Below, one piece after another: positions 61,321-64,000 of a DNA stretch of 64,000 bases (the first letter of the stretch is position 1; the number at the start of each line of letters is the position of its first letter). A program made the position numbers and the translations under genes. Origin of the DNA: Cardinalis cardinalis (lineage: Eukaryota > Chordata > Aves > Passeriformes > Cardinalidae); contig JACDOX010000144.1 in the NCBI GenBank assembly GCA_014549065.1, positions 1,186,089 to 1,250,088 on the forward strand, given 5' to 3'. The notes beneath the pieces are model-generated. The model did not search any database. It was not told where the DNA came from and was given only the letters and a program-made list of their open reading frames with translations.

Positions 61321-62968
61321 TGAAATCCCCAAAGAAAAGTGGATGCCTTCCACTGAAGGGCTCAAGCTCAGCGCCGGACACATCTTCCCCACTGCCCACC
61401 ATGCCCCACACTACCAAAGCTCCCACTTGGAATATTTGTATCAGAAAGTCAGACTTCAATATTTCCACTTGATAAGGAAGTGGTGTTGGAGTTATTTCTC
61501 ACTCAGGCANGGATCAATGTGCAAACAAACAAGTGAAGCCTCCTCTTGAGATATCACATCAAGAAATCCACTGGCACAAACCCTCACAGGCCAGGGGGGA
61601 GCACAAAGTGTCCACGTCTGTGTTTGTTCTGCAGACTGGGCAAGGGAGATCAGAGAATGGCAGGGCTGCCAGCTTCCAATATTTTAGGGCTAATTTATGC
61701 TAATAGATGTCTGAAACACTCTCAGCCCTCAAGACATTAGTACACACCTCAGCTTTCATCAAAAAAAGAAAAAAAAAATCATTCTTTGTTTTCATGCTGA
61801 GCAGATAATCTGGATATTGTCTGACAGATTCAATTTGAAGTCCATAACAGAAAGACAAATAAAAAACCTCCTTCTCTGCTACCCCTGACAATTTTTTCCC
61901 TGTGTTTGGGATATTGTGATAATGGATTTGTGCCTGTAAGACCCACTGGGGATTGAGAGACCCTGGGTTTGTGTATATGCCAAAGATGTTGCATAGAATG
62001 GTGAGAGTCTCAAAGAAAATGAAGAGTGCTGAAGTTCTTTCTAACAATATCCGTTGCTTTAATAGAAGATATTATCACTGTGTGTGAATCTTGTCACACA
62101 TTAGGCCTCAAATTAGATGAATTTACANCCCTGTATTTTAAAAAGGTAGAAGAGCAGCACTATGAATTTGAGTTTGGGGGTTTTTTTTTACATTTTTAAC
62201 ATAGTTATTGCAAGAAAAAAAAAATCCTTTTAGTTGACTTCAAGTTCAGATGGGTTCTGGATCAAATGACCAAAGTTATATCCTGAATTTTGTGGAGATT
62301 CACATCATTCATATCAGTGTCTGTATTTATTAGGTGAAATGAAACAAAGCACATAAAAAAGCTGAACAAACAAATGCACAAACAAAGCTGAAGCCAGATC
62401 CCTGAGCCTGCTGCTGAATCCAGAATGAGAGCAGACCTAGGCAGAAAATTCTAATTCACCCTCTCATTCCCCCTAATTGTCATTTTTGTTTTTGTTTATG
62501 TTTCTAACATATGCCAATTATTTGTGTTTTTACAAACTCATTCCTTGCCCAGAGGTGAACAAGCAAGAAGGAAGACAAGGAAAGGATGGCTCTGCATTAC
62601 AATTTCCCTGGTAGCAAAGGCAAATTCTGAATATCCCACCCTTCTCCAGCCAGTTATTCCCTTTTTCCACACTGTTCCTCCTGCAGATGTGTCGCTGCAG
62701 TTCTGTGGAGGGGCTCAAGTGAATCAGTTTATAAAGATTTCTTTATTTCAGTTCCCTCCATGGGTCTGGAGTAGGAAATAGAGCTGCAATGCAGGGAANC
62801 ACAGCCAGGGTGGGAAACTCTGGTAAAGTGGTTTTATCCCTGANAAATGTCCCATGTGGTGGGGTGGGAGAATATGGTCCAGAAAGAATATGGTTCAATT
62901 CTTTAGAATTGTGAATAAAATAAATGAAATCTACAGATTTCCAGCTGCAATTTGATATTTTTAATTTT
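61321..62968. other. Unique non-coding stretch
   Basis: No recognised gene or family. Short A and T runs at 61767-61779, 62180-62189 and 62216-62224. Confidence 0.5.
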
Positions 62969-63128
62969 TTTCTGATTTTTAACTTATATATGAGGTAATG
63001 AAGTTGCTTTTGCTTTTGTTCTGATGGGGAGGAAAGGAGCCAGCTTTCCTTCAAAGCCTGTGGCAGAAATCTTGAAGGAGGAGGCAGAGNACTGATACCA
63101 CTGCTAAATAATCATATTGCTCAGGTGG
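62969..63128 (+). repeat. 160-bp dispersed duplication, copy 2
   Basis: Direct-orientation partner of 60467-60627, 2502 bases away. Differences include GGAGTC versus GGAGCC and AAACCC versus AAAGCC. One ambiguous base. Confidence 0.92.
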
Positions 63129-63442
63129 TGTAAACTGGTTTACTTCTGACAATGTCACAGTAATTGGCATGAGATGTGAATCAGGTTGCTTTCAACCCAA
63201 GAATGGCATCAGGGAAAATGTTCTANTAGGAGGTGAACATCAAAGAGGGAAATCAGAGGAAAGGTGCAAAATAGAGTTACTTTACCCTTAATATCAGTGT
63301 TCATGTCCTACAAAATTACTACAAGAAACAGCATGACATGGAGCTGCTTGAAAAAGGTCTGCATGTCCCAAGGAAAATATCCAGACAGAAACTTGAGTTT
63401 TTATACAGCTACATTCTGGTTAGGGTAACAATAGGAACAAGG
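63129..63442. other. Unique spacer
   Basis: Nothing recognised. Confidence 0.4.
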
Positions 63443-63570
63443 CTGTGGAATTTTCTTTTGTGCTTTTTGGCCATTTTAGGGACATTTCTGTGGAATTTTC
63501 TTTTGTGCTTTTTGGCCATATTAGGAACATTTCTGTGGAATATTCTTCTTTTTGGCCATTTAGGTATTTT
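63443..63570 (+). repeat. 45-bp minisatellite, nearly three copies
   Basis: Units start at 63443, 63488 and 63533 with CTGTGGAATTTTCTTTTGTG or a close variant; the third is shortened by about ten bases. Forty-five is a multiple of three, so an open frame reads repeated WNFLLCFLAILGTFL. The frame has no other support and is judged a by-product. Confidence 0.93.
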
Positions 63571-64000
63571 AGTTTAGTTTTAATTATTGGGGATGCTATA
63601 AGAGAACTTGTTTCAATCTGGGGAAAAAATAAGAGAGAACTTGAAAACTATGCCAATTCTCTTGAAAAAACCCAACAAAACTACAAGAAAGGATTTATTA
63701 AAATTATTTGCCGCAAATGGCTCTGATTTCCAAGAAATTGATTTTTCCAGGGAATAATAGGTCTATTGAAGGTACCCAGGCAGCTCTTGTGCTGTCACTG
63801 GTGTGGGTGCAGCTCTGTTTTCAAGAGCTCTGCTGCCTGTAGCCCAGCCCAGCCCAGCCTTGAGAGCCAGGGCAGCTTTGTGTGGCTCCCCTCTCACAGG
63901 GGAGCTCTATTCTGCCTCCTTCCCTCCTTCTCCTGGTGCACAGTAAAGGTCACTCTTCCTGAAAGGAGATATTTGCTCTTTGTGTTCAGGCTTGACAAAA
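63571..64000. other. Unique non-coding stretch to the window edge
   Basis: No element recognised. A short CCCAG repeat occurs near 63842-63858. Confidence 0.45.

Noticed and set aside
1..64000. tRNA, rRNA, snRNA, CRISPR array, phage or bacterial gene content
   Set aside because: No tRNA B-box in a cloverleaf context, no regularly spaced short repeats with unique spacers, and no dense gene array; the repeats are vertebrate CR1 and LTR elements.

Overview
No protein-coding exon, tRNA, rRNA or other RNA gene can be supported anywhere in these 64 kb. The window reads as intergenic or deep-intronic DNA from a bird, most likely a songbird. The evidence is the mobile-element content: many 5'-truncated CR1 LINE fragments, some ending in the typical ATTCTGTGA-like 3' repeat, plus compact solo LTRs flanked by 6-bp target duplications. 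There are no tail-bearing SINEs. CpG is scarce and there are no phage- or bacteria-like gene arrays. All open frames are short (longest free of the gap about 170 codons), show no recognisable domain, and many lie inside repeats. The order Passeriformes is inference only.

Layout. 1-13 kb holds a (TTTCC)n array with a 55-bp gap, an LTR-like block (4250-4983), a decayed CR1 reverse-transcriptase relic (5390-6350), a CR1 tail (7952-8142), a solo LTR with a perfect 6-bp duplication (10073-10694) and two inverted CR1 tails (11550-11890). 13.4-14.4 kb is a (GGAGA)n array running into a 912-bp gap. 14.4-31 kb is mostly unique DNA with a CRE/AP-1 motif cluster (16.7 kb), LTRs at 18.3 and 26.9 kb, CR1 pieces at 19.5, 23.5 and 26.3 kb, a 34-bp minisatellite (20.4 kb), a possible conserved element (24.0-24.5 kb) and a 290-bp tandem duplication with a G/T-rich tail (28.9-29.5 kb).

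31.4-32.5 kb is a second ancient CR1 with a readable RT signature. 35-40 kb has three ERV-derived pieces and a CR1. 42.1-42.3 kb is the only CpG-dense spot. 42-56 kb is almost free of recognisable repeats. 56.4-64 kb has two more CR1 pieces, an LTR nested in a CR1, a 160-bp dispersed duplication and a 45-bp minisatellite.

There is no operon or pathway to reconstruct. The main content is the repeat history: old CR1 copies, then younger CR1 tails, then LTR insertions that are now solo. Several unique stretches may be regulatory. I found nothing that amounts to a new biological system.
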